Source of the DNA: RI-153 sp963752935
GTDB taxonomy: Bacteria; Chloroflexota; Anaerolineae; Caldilineales; Caldilineaceae
DNA: 64,000 nucleotides
Direction: 5' to 3'
Assembly (NCBI GenBank): GCA_963752935.1
Contig: CAVWAL010000009.1
Location: 558,001-622,000, forward strand
In this document: positions 24,401 to 32,970 of the stretch, piece after piece
Layout: each line of letters begins with the position of its first letter
Numbering within the stretch: position 1 is the stretch's first letter
Position numbers and translations under genes: made by a program
The notes under the pieces: generated by a model
The model's input: the letters and a program-made list of their open reading frames with translations, nothing else
Database searches by the model: none
Told to the model about the DNA's origin: nothing

Positions 24401-25753
24401 ATGTTACTAACGATTGTTTCGTTTTTGTTGATGCTTGGCGTTTTGATGTTCTTCCACGAGTTGGGCCACTACCTGGTGGCACGACGCAACAATATTGATG
24501 TGGAAGAGTTTGGGGTCTTTGGGTTCCCGCCGCGCATCGTTAAGCTCTTTACCTACAAAGGAACCGACTTCACACTCAACGCCATTCCGTTGGGTGCGTT
24601 TGTGCGGATGAAGGGTGAAGACATGGCCGACATGTCGCCGGGTTCCTTCAACGCAGCCAGTGCCGGCGCACGGGCGGCCGTGCTGGTAGCAGGCCCGGTC
24701 ATGAATTTGCTGTTGGCGTTTATCTTCTCGATTTTCAGCGTACTTTCGGGTTTCCCGGCAGCGGTAGCGAACCCGCAAATTGGCGACGTACCCCCTGACA
24801 GCGTGGCAGCGCAGATCGGTCTTCAGTCAGGCGATGTGCTTTTGTCGGCAGACGGAAAACCGATCTATGTCGGGCAAGATGGTGACCTGATACGCACGAG
24901 TCGGAGCGACGTCGAAGTGAGTGCAGCCGAAGGGGTGACCGTTCTCCGCAATGGGGCGCTGACCACACTGCCGTTGCCGTCGAACGCGTCTGGCGAAGCA
25001 TTGATCGAATCGACTGTGAACCAGCCTGTCCTGAACACACGAATCACCGTGGTGGTGCCCAATACGCCGGCGGAAGAGGCCGGCCTGCAAGTAGGTGACC
25101 TCATCTATGCCGTCAACGGCATTGTCGTGACGCCCCCCAACACACTGGGAGAACTGGTGTCTGGCTACCCCGATAGTGAAGTCACACTAACACTCCTGCG
25201 CGGCGATCAGTGGCTGGACATCAATGTCTTTGCGCGAGCCAATCCACCGGCGGGCGAAGGATCCATGGGGGTTGGCGTCGATGGCCGCCCCGTCCTCGTT
25301 ACGCTGCCGATTGGACAGTCGATTGTGCAAGGCATCACGGGCATTGTGAATTACGTGGGGATGGTGGTAGCCCTGCCGGCCATGCTGATCAGCGGACAGA
25401 TGTCCGCCAGTGATGCCGGGTTTTCAGGGCCGGTTGGCATCGCCCAAATGGTGGGTGGTGCTGTCAATGCCACCGCTGACACCGGCGTCTGGTTCCCCAT
25501 TTGGCAGTTGGCGGCGATTATCAGCGCCGGGTTGGCGATTGCCGATCTGCTACCGATCCCGGCGCTGGATGGCGGGCGTTTGCTCTTCATTGCCTTCGAA
25601 AAAATGCGCGGTCGGCGTCTTGACCCCGAAAAGGAAGGCGTTATCCACCTCTTGGGCTTTGCCTTGTTGCTTGGACTGATGGTCGTTGTCACAATCAGTG
25701 ATATTCGATCTGGGCCAGAGGCAATTGATTGGGGCCGTCTGTTAGGGCAGTAA
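24401..25753 (+). CDS. rseP: Site-2 membrane metalloprotease RseP
   Basis: A 450-residue M50 protease that cuts membrane-spanning regulators such as anti-sigma factors. The zinc site HELGH is at residues 19-23 in the first helix. Two PDZ domains (about residues 120-205 and 210-290; GDVLLSADGKPI, VGDLIYAVNGIVV) follow the second helix. The third zinc ligand lies in LLPIPALDGGRLLF (about 381-394). The C-terminal helix ends in a short tail. Length and order are standard. It has its own promoter, and no anti-sigma factor is adjacent; the nearest candidate client is the FecR-like membrane protein 4 kb downstream. Confidence 0.95.
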   Translation: MLLTIVSFLLMLGVLMFFHELGHYLVARRNNIDVEEFGVFGFPPRIVKLFTYKGTDFTLNAIPLGAFVRMKGEDMADMSPGSFNAASAGARAAVLVAGPVMNLLLAFIFSIFSVLSGFPAAVANPQIGDVPPDSVAAQIGLQSGDVLLSADGKPIYVGQDGDLIRTSRSDVEVSAAEGVTVLRNGALTTLPLPSNASGEALIESTVNQPVLNTRITVVVPNTPAEEAGLQVGDLIYAVNGIVVTPPNTLGELVSGYPDSEVTLTLLRGDQWLDINVFARANPPAGEGSMGVGVDGRPVLVTLPIGQSIVQGITGIVNYVGMVVALPAMLISGQMSASDAGFSGPVGIAQMVGGAVNATADTGVWFPIWQLAAIISAGLAIADLLPIPALDGGRLLFIAFEKMRGRRLDPEKEGVIHLLGFALLLGLMVVVTISDIRSGPEAIDWGRLLGQ

Positions 25754-25830
25754 TCATAGCCCTGGGGGTTCTTCCTACATGAACGGAAGAAGCGATATCC
25801 CTCCTTCCTAAATTTCGATCCGCAGTTGTC

Positions 25831-25871
25831 GCGCAATCACCGATCCACCTGGGGTGGATCGGTGATTGCGC
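25831..25871. repeat. Perfect 19-bp hairpin with 3-base loop
   Basis: GCGCAATCACCGATCCACC (25831-25849) pairs completely with 25853-25871 across the loop TGG. It lies between rseP and the LysM gene, 47 bases before the latter's start. No T-run follows on either strand. A smaller hairpin TTCTTCC/GGAAGAA lies upstream at about 25769-25791. The hairpin may stabilise the rseP transcript end or work in the leader of the LysM gene. Confidence 0.7.
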
Positions 25872-25918
25872 CGAAACAGGCCGCGGATTGGGGTAACTGC
25901 AACAATAAGGATTCGCGA

Positions 25919-27694
25919 ATGTCCACATCGCAGTCGGAGTATTCTCCCGAAGATAAAGCACAGCCTGCCTACGCTCTATCTCCCACCGCACCCCCTACAA
26001 CAGAAGAATCTGTAGCGCCGGGCCAGCGGGCCCTGGTGCGCGGGTACAGTCACCGCTGTCCTTCGTGTGATGAACCGGTGAGCGCAAATCAGGCAGTTTG
26101 TACACAGTGTGGCGCACGTCTGGCAAAACGCCCCGAGCTGATTCGCTGTCGACATTGTGGGAATCGCGCTTCGTCTCAACTGGTACTCTGTCCCACGTGT
26201 GGACGCGAGTTGAAGCCTGCCCCTTCTCGCTTTTTAACCATTGGCCTGCCTGCGCTGGTTGTGGCGCTGATGATCGCTGTGCTTACGGGTCAGTTCGGCA
26301 ATCCCTTGCAATGGACACAGCAGCGAGTGGGCGAGCTCCAGGTCATAAACAACATCGCCATGACGCCCGTAAGCGCCGTTGAGATGACGGATTCGACGAA
26401 CACCACCGGGGGGAGCGGCGCCCTGGTCGCGCTGCGTGCGCTCGATATCGAGGTGCAACCGACAACAAGCGCAGGTGAGGCGTCATCTAACAGCGGCGAA
26501 AACAGCGCGGATGAGGCGATTGTGCCCGCCCCGGCAATCAATGCCGATCCGGCCGCCGATACCGCCCCGGCTGCGGATGCCGGCCTCACCACCAGCACAA
26601 CTGATCTTGCCTCGGGTGAAGGCGCACAGCCGCCCGCGGCTGCTGACACGCAGACGGCGGCGCCGGAAGAACCTGTAGCGCTGCCCCTCGCCACAGAAAC
26701 ACCTACAGAGACACCCACGGAGACGCCTACAGAGGTCCCAACCGAGCAGCCGACGGCCACTGAAACAATCGTGCCGTCGCCGACACCGTCGCCGACACAG
26801 ACTCCGCTGCCCACGGAAACGACGTCGCCTACACTGACAGCCACGCCCACGGACAAAGCCAGCGCCCAGCAAGCGGCGCCAGTGCCGGCGTTTGCAAGCC
26901 AGACGACGGCACGAGCTTCGGCCACGATGACAGCGTCTGTTACAGCGTCCATTACAGCGGCGCCGCCGGTCACAGGCACCGTCACCGCGACAGCGACGCC
27001 AATCGCGGCCGTGACAAAGACAAACAACGACATCCGTGTCACCTTAGAAGCGGTACGCGCTGCGTTGACCGCCACGGCCACGGCGCTGCCCCCTGCCACG
27101 CCCACGGCGACGGCGACGTTCACAGCGACGCCACCGCCTGTTGCCACCTACGCCGTCAAAAGTGGGGACACGCTGGTCGCTATCGCCCAGCGATTTGGCA
27201 TTTCTACCGCTGCATTGATCCAGGCAAACGGGCTGACGTCGGCCACAGCGGCTAATCTGCAAGTCGGCCGTGTCCTCGTGTTACCGGGTGTTGCCGGCGT
27301 TGCCGATGCAAGCATACAGACATACGTTGTCCGAGCCGGAGACACCCTGGTCAGCATCGCACTGCGCTTCAACGTAGACGCAGAGTCGCTTCTACGGATC
27401 AACGGTTTTAGCGAACCAGACGCGCGTAACATCCAGATTGGCCAGGAAATCAAGATCCCAGCAGAGGACTCCAGCGGCAATACGCTTCAGGTCCAGCCGG
27501 TGGCAACGTCGATCCGGCCCACAGCCACTGCCACGCCTGCGCCGCAAGAGTACGTGGTGCGTACGGGTGACACGGTTGTAGCGATAGCGCGGCGTTTTGG
27601 ATTGACCAGCGCGGAGCTTCTGGCCTTCAACAACCTGTCCGAGGCAGACGCACGCCAGCTTCAGCCAGGCGCTACGATATTGGTTCCACGCTAA
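25919..27694 (+). CDS. Zinc-ribbon membrane protein with three extracytoplasmic LysM domains
   Basis: A 591-residue protein. ATG 25919 is chosen for its AAGGA site; the longer frame starts inside a hairpin. Residues about 40-105 hold two zinc-ribbon pairs (CPSCDEP...CTQCG; CRHCGNR...CPTCGREL). A single TM helix (about 110-133) follows, then about 300 residues of Ala/Thr/Pro-rich linker with TPTETPTE repeats. Three LysM domains close the protein (YAVKSGDTLVAIAQRFG, YVVRAGDTLVSIALRFN, YVVRTGDTVVAIARRFG), which bind N-acetylglucosamine-containing glycans. The order implies a cytoplasmic zinc-ribbon head and an outside glycan-binding arm. It is likely a cell-envelope anchor; the partner is unknown. 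Confidence 0.88.
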   Translation: MSTSQSEYSPEDKAQPAYALSPTAPPTTEESVAPGQRALVRGYSHRCPSCDEPVSANQAVCTQCGARLAKRPELIRCRHCGNRASSQLVLCPTCGRELKPAPSRFLTIGLPALVVALMIAVLTGQFGNPLQWTQQRVGELQVINNIAMTPVSAVEMTDSTNTTGGSGALVALRALDIEVQPTTSAGEASSNSGENSADEAIVPAPAINADPAADTAPAADAGLTTSTTDLASGEGAQPPAAADTQTAAPEEPVALPLATETPTETPTETPTEVPTEQPTATETIVPSPTPSPTQTPLPTETTSPTLTATPTDKASAQQAAPVPAFASQTTARASATMTASVTASITAAPPVTGTVTATATPIAAVTKTNNDIRVTLEAVRAALTATATALPPATPTATATFTATPPPVATYAVKSGDTLVAIAQRFGISTAALIQANGLTSATAANLQVGRVLVLPGVAGVADASIQTYVVRAGDTLVSIALRFNVDAESLLRINGFSEPDARNIQIGQEIKIPAEDSSGNTLQVQPVATSIRPTATATPAPQEYVVRTGDTVVAIARRFGLTSAELLAFNNLSEADARQLQPGATILVPR

Positions 27695-27773
27695 CGGTTT
27701 GGTCGCAGAGCAAGCGAATGACTGGAGTAGGCATCGACTCTAGGTTGACGATTCGATCTTGTGATACAATGTG

Positions 27774-27797
27774 CGGGCGGGTCAAACCGCCCGTTTT
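27774..27797 (+). terminator. Intrinsic terminator after LysM gene
   Basis: CGGGCGG (27774-27780) pairs with CCGCCCG (27787-27793), loop GTCAAA, followed by TTTT. A possible promoter (TTGACG 27745-27750, TACAAT 27765-27770) sits just before it but with a 14-base spacer, so it is doubtful. Confidence 0.6.
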
Positions 27798-27858
27798 GTA
27801 TGTCAGTCATTCTTGATACTTCGTGTTTGGTGTTGACAGAGGAAACAAGGAACAGTCA

Positions 27859-28845
27859 GTGACAACGAAGACTTCTCTGTCTGTCGAAAAGTTGCTCCAA
27901 AAACTAATTGCCGAAGAAGCGCCACCCTCGCTTCAGGAACTGAGCGCGCTTTCAGATCTTTCACGGTCTGAAGTGCAGCGAGTGCGCGAGATGTGGTCGG
28001 CCATTCCTGAACCCCGGCGTCTTGAGTCATTGCGCCTGTTGGTGGAAGCGGCCTATGAAGATATTCAGCTCCAACTGGGTCGGCTGCTACGGGTGGCGCT
28101 AGAAGACGAAAGCGAACGTATCCGCGCGCTTGCCATCCTGGGCCTGTGGGAAGATGACGACGAAGATCTCATCGGTCCCCTGGTGCAGATGCTCTATAAC
28201 GATCCAAGCGAAATCGTACGCGCGCAGGCTGCCAGCGCGTTAGGGCAGTTTGTGTTGGGTGGCGAACTCGAAGAGATCGACGCAGCACAGGCCATGCGCG
28301 CCGAAGAGGCGCTGCTGGATATTCTGCAAGGCGAAGAAGAACCCCTGACGATCAAGTGTCGCGCTCTGGAAAGCATGGCCTTTTCGGGCGAGGCCGGCGT
28401 TCGCCAGTTAATCGAAGATGCCTATTATTCGCCCTATGAAGAGATGCAGATCAGTGCGCTTGCGGCAATGGGGCGCAGTGCCGACACGCGCTGGCGTTCG
28501 GCGGCTCAGGCGGAACTGGAGAATTCGTCGCCCGAGATTCGTGTCGCAGCGGCCCGCGCTTGCGGCGAATTGGAAGCCGAGGCAGCCCTGGATGATATCC
28601 TGGCGCTGCTGACCGATGAAGAGAAATCAGTACGCTTGGCGGCAATCTTCGCCCTGGGCCGCATCGGCGGGAAAATGGCCGAAGAAGCACTCGACGTGAT
28701 GTTGACCAGCGAAGATCCAGACGAAGTCGCCGCCGTTGAAGAGGCGTTGGAAGAGATCGTCTTCTTCGGCAATCCAGATGCGATACCGCTCTTCGATGAG
28801 AGTGAGGACGACTGGGAGATCGACGACGATCCTGACGAGTGGTAA
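27859..28845 (+). CDS. HEAT-repeat protein
   Basis: A 328-residue helical solenoid. GTG 27859 is taken as the start because AAGGAA lies upstream; a TTG further up is possible. From about residue 60 onward there are seven or so HEAT-like repeats (RIRALAILGLWEDDDEDL, IVRAQAASALGQFVLGG, EMQISALAAMGRSAD, EIRVAAARACGELEAEAAL, SVRLAAIFALGRIGG). The acidic tail (FDESEDDWEIDDDPDEW) is notable. Such solenoids bind proteins; no lyase residues of the phycobilin type are seen. First gene of a run with a small acidic-tailed protein, a TPR protein and membrane proteins. Confidence 0.85.
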   Translation: MTTKTSLSVEKLLQKLIAEEAPPSLQELSALSDLSRSEVQRVREMWSAIPEPRRLESLRLLVEAAYEDIQLQLGRLLRVALEDESERIRALAILGLWEDDDEDLIGPLVQMLYNDPSEIVRAQAASALGQFVLGGELEEIDAAQAMRAEEALLDILQGEEEPLTIKCRALESMAFSGEAGVRQLIEDAYYSPYEEMQISALAAMGRSADTRWRSAAQAELENSSPEIRVAAARACGELEAEAALDDILALLTDEEKSVRLAAIFALGRIGGKMAEEALDVMLTSEDPDEVAAVEEALEEIVFFGNPDAIPLFDESEDDWEIDDDPDEW

Positions 28846-28886
28846 CATCGGCCTACAAATCCCAATCCACCCGCTGAGGATTCACC

Positions 28887-29228
28887 TTGAACCTGAAGTT
28901 GAAGCGCCTGGTGCGCACACAGAGTTCCGAACAGTACGCACTCTTTGATCTCGATCAGATCGATGCCAGTCGTCAGCCGCTCACAATTGGCAAACTGGAT
29001 CTTCACTACACAGGAGAAGGCACTTACGGCACCATCCTGCTCTGGGATGAGGCCTCTCGTCAACTGAAGCCAGAACAGAGACGAGCCTTCTTCCAGGCCT
29101 TACTCAGCGAATTAGTCTTGCCGATGGGTGTACCCAATGAATACGTTGTCGAGCTCTTTACGCCTGACTTGAATGGATACGAAGTCTTACATAATCTCGA
29201 AGAAGACGAGGAAGAAGACGAGTCGTAA
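28887..29228 (+). CDS. Small acidic-tailed protein of unknown function
   Basis: A 113-residue soluble protein starting at TTG 28887, which has GAGGA at the correct distance. The body is predicted alpha+beta (YALFDLDQIDAS, LDLHYTGEGTYGTILLWD). The last 13 residues are almost all Asp/Glu (EEDEEEDES), as in the HEAT-repeat protein upstream and the TPR protein downstream. The family is not recognised. Position between two solenoid proteins suggests a shared complex, but that is inference. Confidence 0.7.
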   Translation: MNLKLKRLVRTQSSEQYALFDLDQIDASRQPLTIGKLDLHYTGEGTYGTILLWDEASRQLKPEQRRAFFQALLSELVLPMGVPNEYVVELFTPDLNGYEVLHNLEEDEEEDES

Positions 29229-29308
29229 TCTGTTCTCGAACGTGCCTGAACAGAGTGCACCCATACAAACGTTGCACTCAAAAAACCAATATTGTACCAA
29301 AACCAACA

Positions 29309-29884
29309 ATGACAGATACGCCATCCTTTAACCAATCCAACGATGCGGACGATCACGATTTCCGCGATGCTCTCAACGCAAGTGCACGCCTGTTGCGAGC
29401 CGATCGACCAGGTGAAGCCATACCGATCCTTGAACGGCTGAATGAACGCTACCCAGAAGATCCAGACGTGATCATGAATCTGGGCGGCGCGCTGATCTTG
29501 CAGCGCAAGTGGAATAAGGCGGTGTCCGTTTTAGAAGTGGGTGTCAAACAACATCCACAAAACGCCGCGATGTGGAGCAATCTCGGCGCAGCCTATTTGG
29601 GAAGGCTGGAAACAGCCGGCCCGAAACAACAGGAACGCGCCATCACGGCCTACGAGCGCGCCGTGCAGATCGAGCCGGCGACGCCTAACGTCCACTATCA
29701 CCTGGGCTTGATCCACAAAGAACGTGGCGACCTTATCCGTGCGCTGGCCCATTTTGAGCGCGCCCTCGAAGTAGATCCGGCCGACAAAGATGCCGAGTAT
29801 TGGATCGAACAAGTGGGCCAGTTGCTTGCCCAAACACAAAACCAGCAAGAGGATGATTCCGGCGCCGAGGACGAGGAAGCATGA
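29309..29884 (+). CDS. TPR-repeat protein
   Basis: A 191-residue soluble protein with four tetratricopeptide repeats (ASARLLRADRPGEAIPILERL, VIMNLGGALILQRKWNKAVSVL, MWSNLGAAYLGRLE, VHYHLGLIHKERGDLIRALAHFERAL). ATG 29309 is chosen because the upstream in-frame sequence overlaps a poorly conserved intergenic stretch; the ribosome site is weak. The tail is acidic. It overlaps the next gene by ATGA, so the two products are probably made in step. Confidence 0.85.
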   Translation: MTDTPSFNQSNDADDHDFRDALNASARLLRADRPGEAIPILERLNERYPEDPDVIMNLGGALILQRKWNKAVSVLEVGVKQHPQNAAMWSNLGAAYLGRLETAGPKQQERAITAYERAVQIEPATPNVHYHLGLIHKERGDLIRALAHFERALEVDPADKDAEYWIEQVGQLLAQTQNQQEDDSGAEDEEA

Positions 29885-31176
29885 GCGCCGGCCCAACCCT
29901 GCCTACCACTCGCCCCATCGAGACAGTCGCCCCAGCCGCCCGTTCCAGACCGAGCCTGTGGCAGAGCAACCCTGAGCGCATGGCGTGGGTGATTCTACTC
30001 CTGTCTTTTGGGGCATTTGTACTGCTCGCGGTCAGCATTCCCCTGGCCATACGCTATACGGTTCGCTTTGCCACCGTTGCCCAAGAGATCCAGCTCAACT
30101 CGACCGTGGGCACGATCCTGCTCTATCCGCCGCGGGCCAACGAACCGATTGCCATTACGGCCATGCGCCAGGACATCACCGAGGGGAGCCGATTCGAGGC
30201 AGGATTGACCACACAAGGGGAATTGAGCCTCACGCTTGATCCAGACAGCAATCTGGCCGTGGGAACTGTTCACCTGTACCAGGGCACCCAACTGGATTTG
30301 ATTCGTGTGCGGCGTCCTCGCTTTGCCCAAAGCCCCGAACCCTACCGCGTGCTACTCCGTCTCAACGCAGGGACAATTCGCCTCTTCACCAACAGTGGAC
30401 AGGAACGCCCCTTGATCGTTGAGGTTGAAACGCCGCATGGGCAGGCACGTCTGGGCGAAGGGGTATACAACTTCACTGTCACGGCCGAGACCACCGATGT
30501 CATGGTTTCGTCAGGCGAGGCGACACTACGGCACACAAGCGGCGTCACAGGCATTGTGAGACAGGGGCTGCGCTCGGTGATGAGCGTGAGCGAACCACCT
30601 TCACAGCCCGTCACTGCGCAACGCAATCTGATCAGCAATGGCGATTTGAGTCGTCCCCTGCTCGACACCTGGGAAAGCTACACCGTGGCCGAAAAGAGTG
30701 TGGTACCCGGTCGAATCGAAGTGGAGGAACAGGATGGGCGGCGCGTTGCCCATTTCATACGCCGCGGCAGTGACAATGTCCACACCGAAGTTGGCATCCG
30801 ACAACAGATCAACCAGGACGTCAACGTCTTCGAATCGTTGCGCCTGGAACTCTATACAAAGATCGATTACCAGAGCCTGGCCGGTGCCGGTTATGTCAGT
30901 ACCGAGTTTCCGGTACGTGTGGAGATCAGCTATACCGATATCTACGGCAAGGATCTGGAATGGGGGTACGGCTTCTATTACCGAGATCCCGATGTAGGAT
31001 GGCCGCTGGATAAAGGTGAGAAGATCCCCCAATCGGCCTGGTTTTACTATGGGTCACCCAACCTCATTGATGAGTTGCGTGATACCCGGCCCGCACGCAT
31101 CAACAGTATTCGCATCTATGCTAGCGGTCACAACTACGAATCAATGGTCAGTGGCATCAGCCTGCTTGTGGAATAA
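29881..31176 (+). CDS. FecR-like single-TM membrane protein
   Basis: A 431-residue protein. A Pro-rich cytoplasmic N-terminus of about 30 residues precedes one TM helix (about 35-62, WVILLLSFGAFVLLAVSIPLAI). Residues about 90-240 look like a FecR-type beta domain (LNAGTIRLFTN, VEVETPHGQARLGEGVYNFTV, VMVSSGEATLRH, IVRQGLRSVMSV). Residues about 250-430 form a second beta domain resembling a carbohydrate-binding jelly roll (NLISNGDLSRPLLDTWESY...). FecR proteins elsewhere pass signals to ECF sigma factors, but no sigma gene is adjacent. The start overlaps the TPR gene. Confidence 0.78.
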   Translation: MSAGPTLPTTRPIETVAPAARSRPSLWQSNPERMAWVILLLSFGAFVLLAVSIPLAIRYTVRFATVAQEIQLNSTVGTILLYPPRANEPIAITAMRQDITEGSRFEAGLTTQGELSLTLDPDSNLAVGTVHLYQGTQLDLIRVRRPRFAQSPEPYRVLLRLNAGTIRLFTNSGQERPLIVEVETPHGQARLGEGVYNFTVTAETTDVMVSSGEATLRHTSGVTGIVRQGLRSVMSVSEPPSQPVTAQRNLISNGDLSRPLLDTWESYTVAEKSVVPGRIEVEEQDGRRVAHFIRRGSDNVHTEVGIRQQINQDVNVFESLRLELYTKIDYQSLAGAGYVSTEFPVRVEISYTDIYGKDLEWGYGFYYRDPDVGWPLDKGEKIPQSAWFYYGSPNLIDELRDTRPARINSIRIYASGHNYESMVSGISLLVE

Positions 31177-31182
31177 ATCGCA

Positions 31183-32874
31183 GTGACCGATCAGCAGGAC
31201 TCAGATAAAGAAGTAACACAGTTTCGCCCAGGGCGAGTTCTTTGGCTGACGCTTAGCGTCGGCCTCTTTCTTTTGTTGGCAAGTTATCAATTGGGTCTGC
31301 CCGGTCTGCATTATGATGAAGCCCAAGAAGCAGGCGTCAACGCTTTGCAACTGCTCACCGCCGCGCCGGTAACCGCGTTTCGGGGAGCAGCTATCCAGAT
31401 CGGATCTCTGTCCCTGCCGCTGATGGTGCAAGACTACATCGGCGCCCTCAATGTCTACCTGGCCTTGCCCTTCCTGGCGCTGACCGGGATCGGCGTCCCC
31501 AATCTCCGCTTTCTCGCCATCGTCCTCGCCGTGATTGCCCTGCTTGCGCTCGAACGTGCCATCTCAGAATGGATGGCGCTCCAGACGCGTTCTGCGCACG
31601 ATCCCTCTCCGGCGTCGCCCACAGCCCCTGCACCGATCAGCCTGGCCGCGCTCTTCACGTTGACGCTGCTGGTTGCCTCTCCTGGCTTTGTGTTTTGGAA
31701 TCGACAGGGGATCTTCGTGACCAATCTGACTTTGCCGGCCTGCTATGTGGCACTGTGGCAGGGGCTGCGCTGGGTGCGCAGTGGCCAGGATCGCCCGTTG
31801 ATCTTGGCGGCGCTGGCGGCGGGAATAGCACTCTACGCCAAACTGTTGGCAATCTGGATCGTTGCACCCATTGGGATCATGCTGTTGGTGGCCGGGCTAC
31901 GCCGTCAGGCCAACGGTGCCAGATTGCTCTCGCTCTCTGCAACCGTCAAAGCTGGGGCTGCCCTGTTGATTCCGCTACTCCCTCTGGTGCTCTTCAACCT
32001 TCAAACCGGTGGAACCGTACAGAGTATTGGCGGCAATTTCGGGCAGAGTTACTATGGCGTCAACAACACAGATCTGTGGACAAACCTGCCGGTCCGTCTG
32101 GGGCAGGTCGTCGAACTGCTGCGCGGTGGACAGTTTTGGTATCTGGGCGGCATACATGTCAACCCGGTGGCCGCCTGGATCTGGGGCACGGTGCTGGTCC
32201 TCAGCCTGATTTTGCCGCAGACAAGACGCCTGGTGGTGCTGCCCGTTGTCCTCATCGGTGCGGCTGTAGGGTTGAGCCTCTTCACGGTAAGCGATCTCTT
32301 TATCACCCACTACGCACTGCTCCAACCGCTTGTAATCGCGGTAGGCGGCATCAGCCTGGCAGCCCTGATGGGGTGGATAGCTCGTGCAATGGGCGCCAGG
32401 ATCGCTACGCCCGTTGTGTCGGTGATCATCTCAGTCTGGCTGCTCTTTGATGTGACGGCCACGGTCGGCTACCATCAGGATCTTGCCCGCAGCGGCGGCC
32501 TTTCCGATCACTCCGACGCCGGCTATCACCTGGCCTACCATCTGCGCTATAACGGGTTCGGCGCACCGGTCACGCTCGATTGGGGCATGGGCGCACCGGT
32601 TCTTTTCTTAAGCCAGGGCACAGTCCGCCCCATCGAGATCTTCGGCTACGATTCGCCCGCCCAGCCGGATGCGGCCTTTGCCGAACGGCTACGCCCCTTC
32701 CTCAATCAGCCAGGCAGTGTCTTCCTTCTGCGCGCACCCGATCAGACCGTCTTCCGCGGTCGGCGCGAAGTCTTCTTCGCCCAAAGCGCGGCCCTGGGCA
32801 AAACGCCTATCCTGATCCAGTCCTTCGCACAACGAGACGGTACACCCTTGTTTGAACTCTGGCGAATCGAGTAG
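31183..32874 (+). CDS. GT39/PMT-like membrane glycosyltransferase
   Basis: A 563-residue polytopic protein with about eleven membrane spans. The first loop carries LHYDEAQEAGVNA; an acidic pair at this place is the catalytic element of GT-C enzymes that use lipid-linked sugars. The C-terminal 150 residues form a soluble outside domain. GTG 31183 lies only six bases after the FecR-like gene, so they belong to one operon. The likely role is transfer of sugar to a protein or lipid on the outer face of the membrane; donor and acceptor are unknown. Confidence 0.8.
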   Translation: MTDQQDSDKEVTQFRPGRVLWLTLSVGLFLLLASYQLGLPGLHYDEAQEAGVNALQLLTAAPVTAFRGAAIQIGSLSLPLMVQDYIGALNVYLALPFLALTGIGVPNLRFLAIVLAVIALLALERAISEWMALQTRSAHDPSPASPTAPAPISLAALFTLTLLVASPGFVFWNRQGIFVTNLTLPACYVALWQGLRWVRSGQDRPLILAALAAGIALYAKLLAIWIVAPIGIMLLVAGLRRQANGARLLSLSATVKAGAALLIPLLPLVLFNLQTGGTVQSIGGNFGQSYYGVNNTDLWTNLPVRLGQVVELLRGGQFWYLGGIHVNPVAAWIWGTVLVLSLILPQTRRLVVLPVVLIGAAVGLSLFTVSDLFITHYALLQPLVIAVGGISLAALMGWIARAMGARIATPVVSVIISVWLLFDVTATVGYHQDLARSGGLSDHSDAGYHLAYHLRYNGFGAPVTLDWGMGAPVLFLSQGTVRPIEIFGYDSPAQPDAAFAERLRPFLNQPGSVFLLRAPDQTVFRGRREVFFAQSAALGKTPILIQSFAQRDGTPLFELWRIE

Positions 32875-32909
32875 AACGTTCTTCCTTTATCCCAAAATCC
32901 CAAATTTGT

Positions 32910-32938
32910 TTGCGCGTCCTCTTGCGAAATGATACAAT
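32910..32938 (+). promoter_or_regulatory. Promoter before the UbiA-like gene
   Basis: TTGCGC (32910-32915), a 17-base spacer, and TACAAT (32933-32938), 32 bases before the start codon. Confidence 0.5.
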
Positions 32939-32970
32939 AAATCAACTTTTCCCGTTCAAGGCCACTAAAC

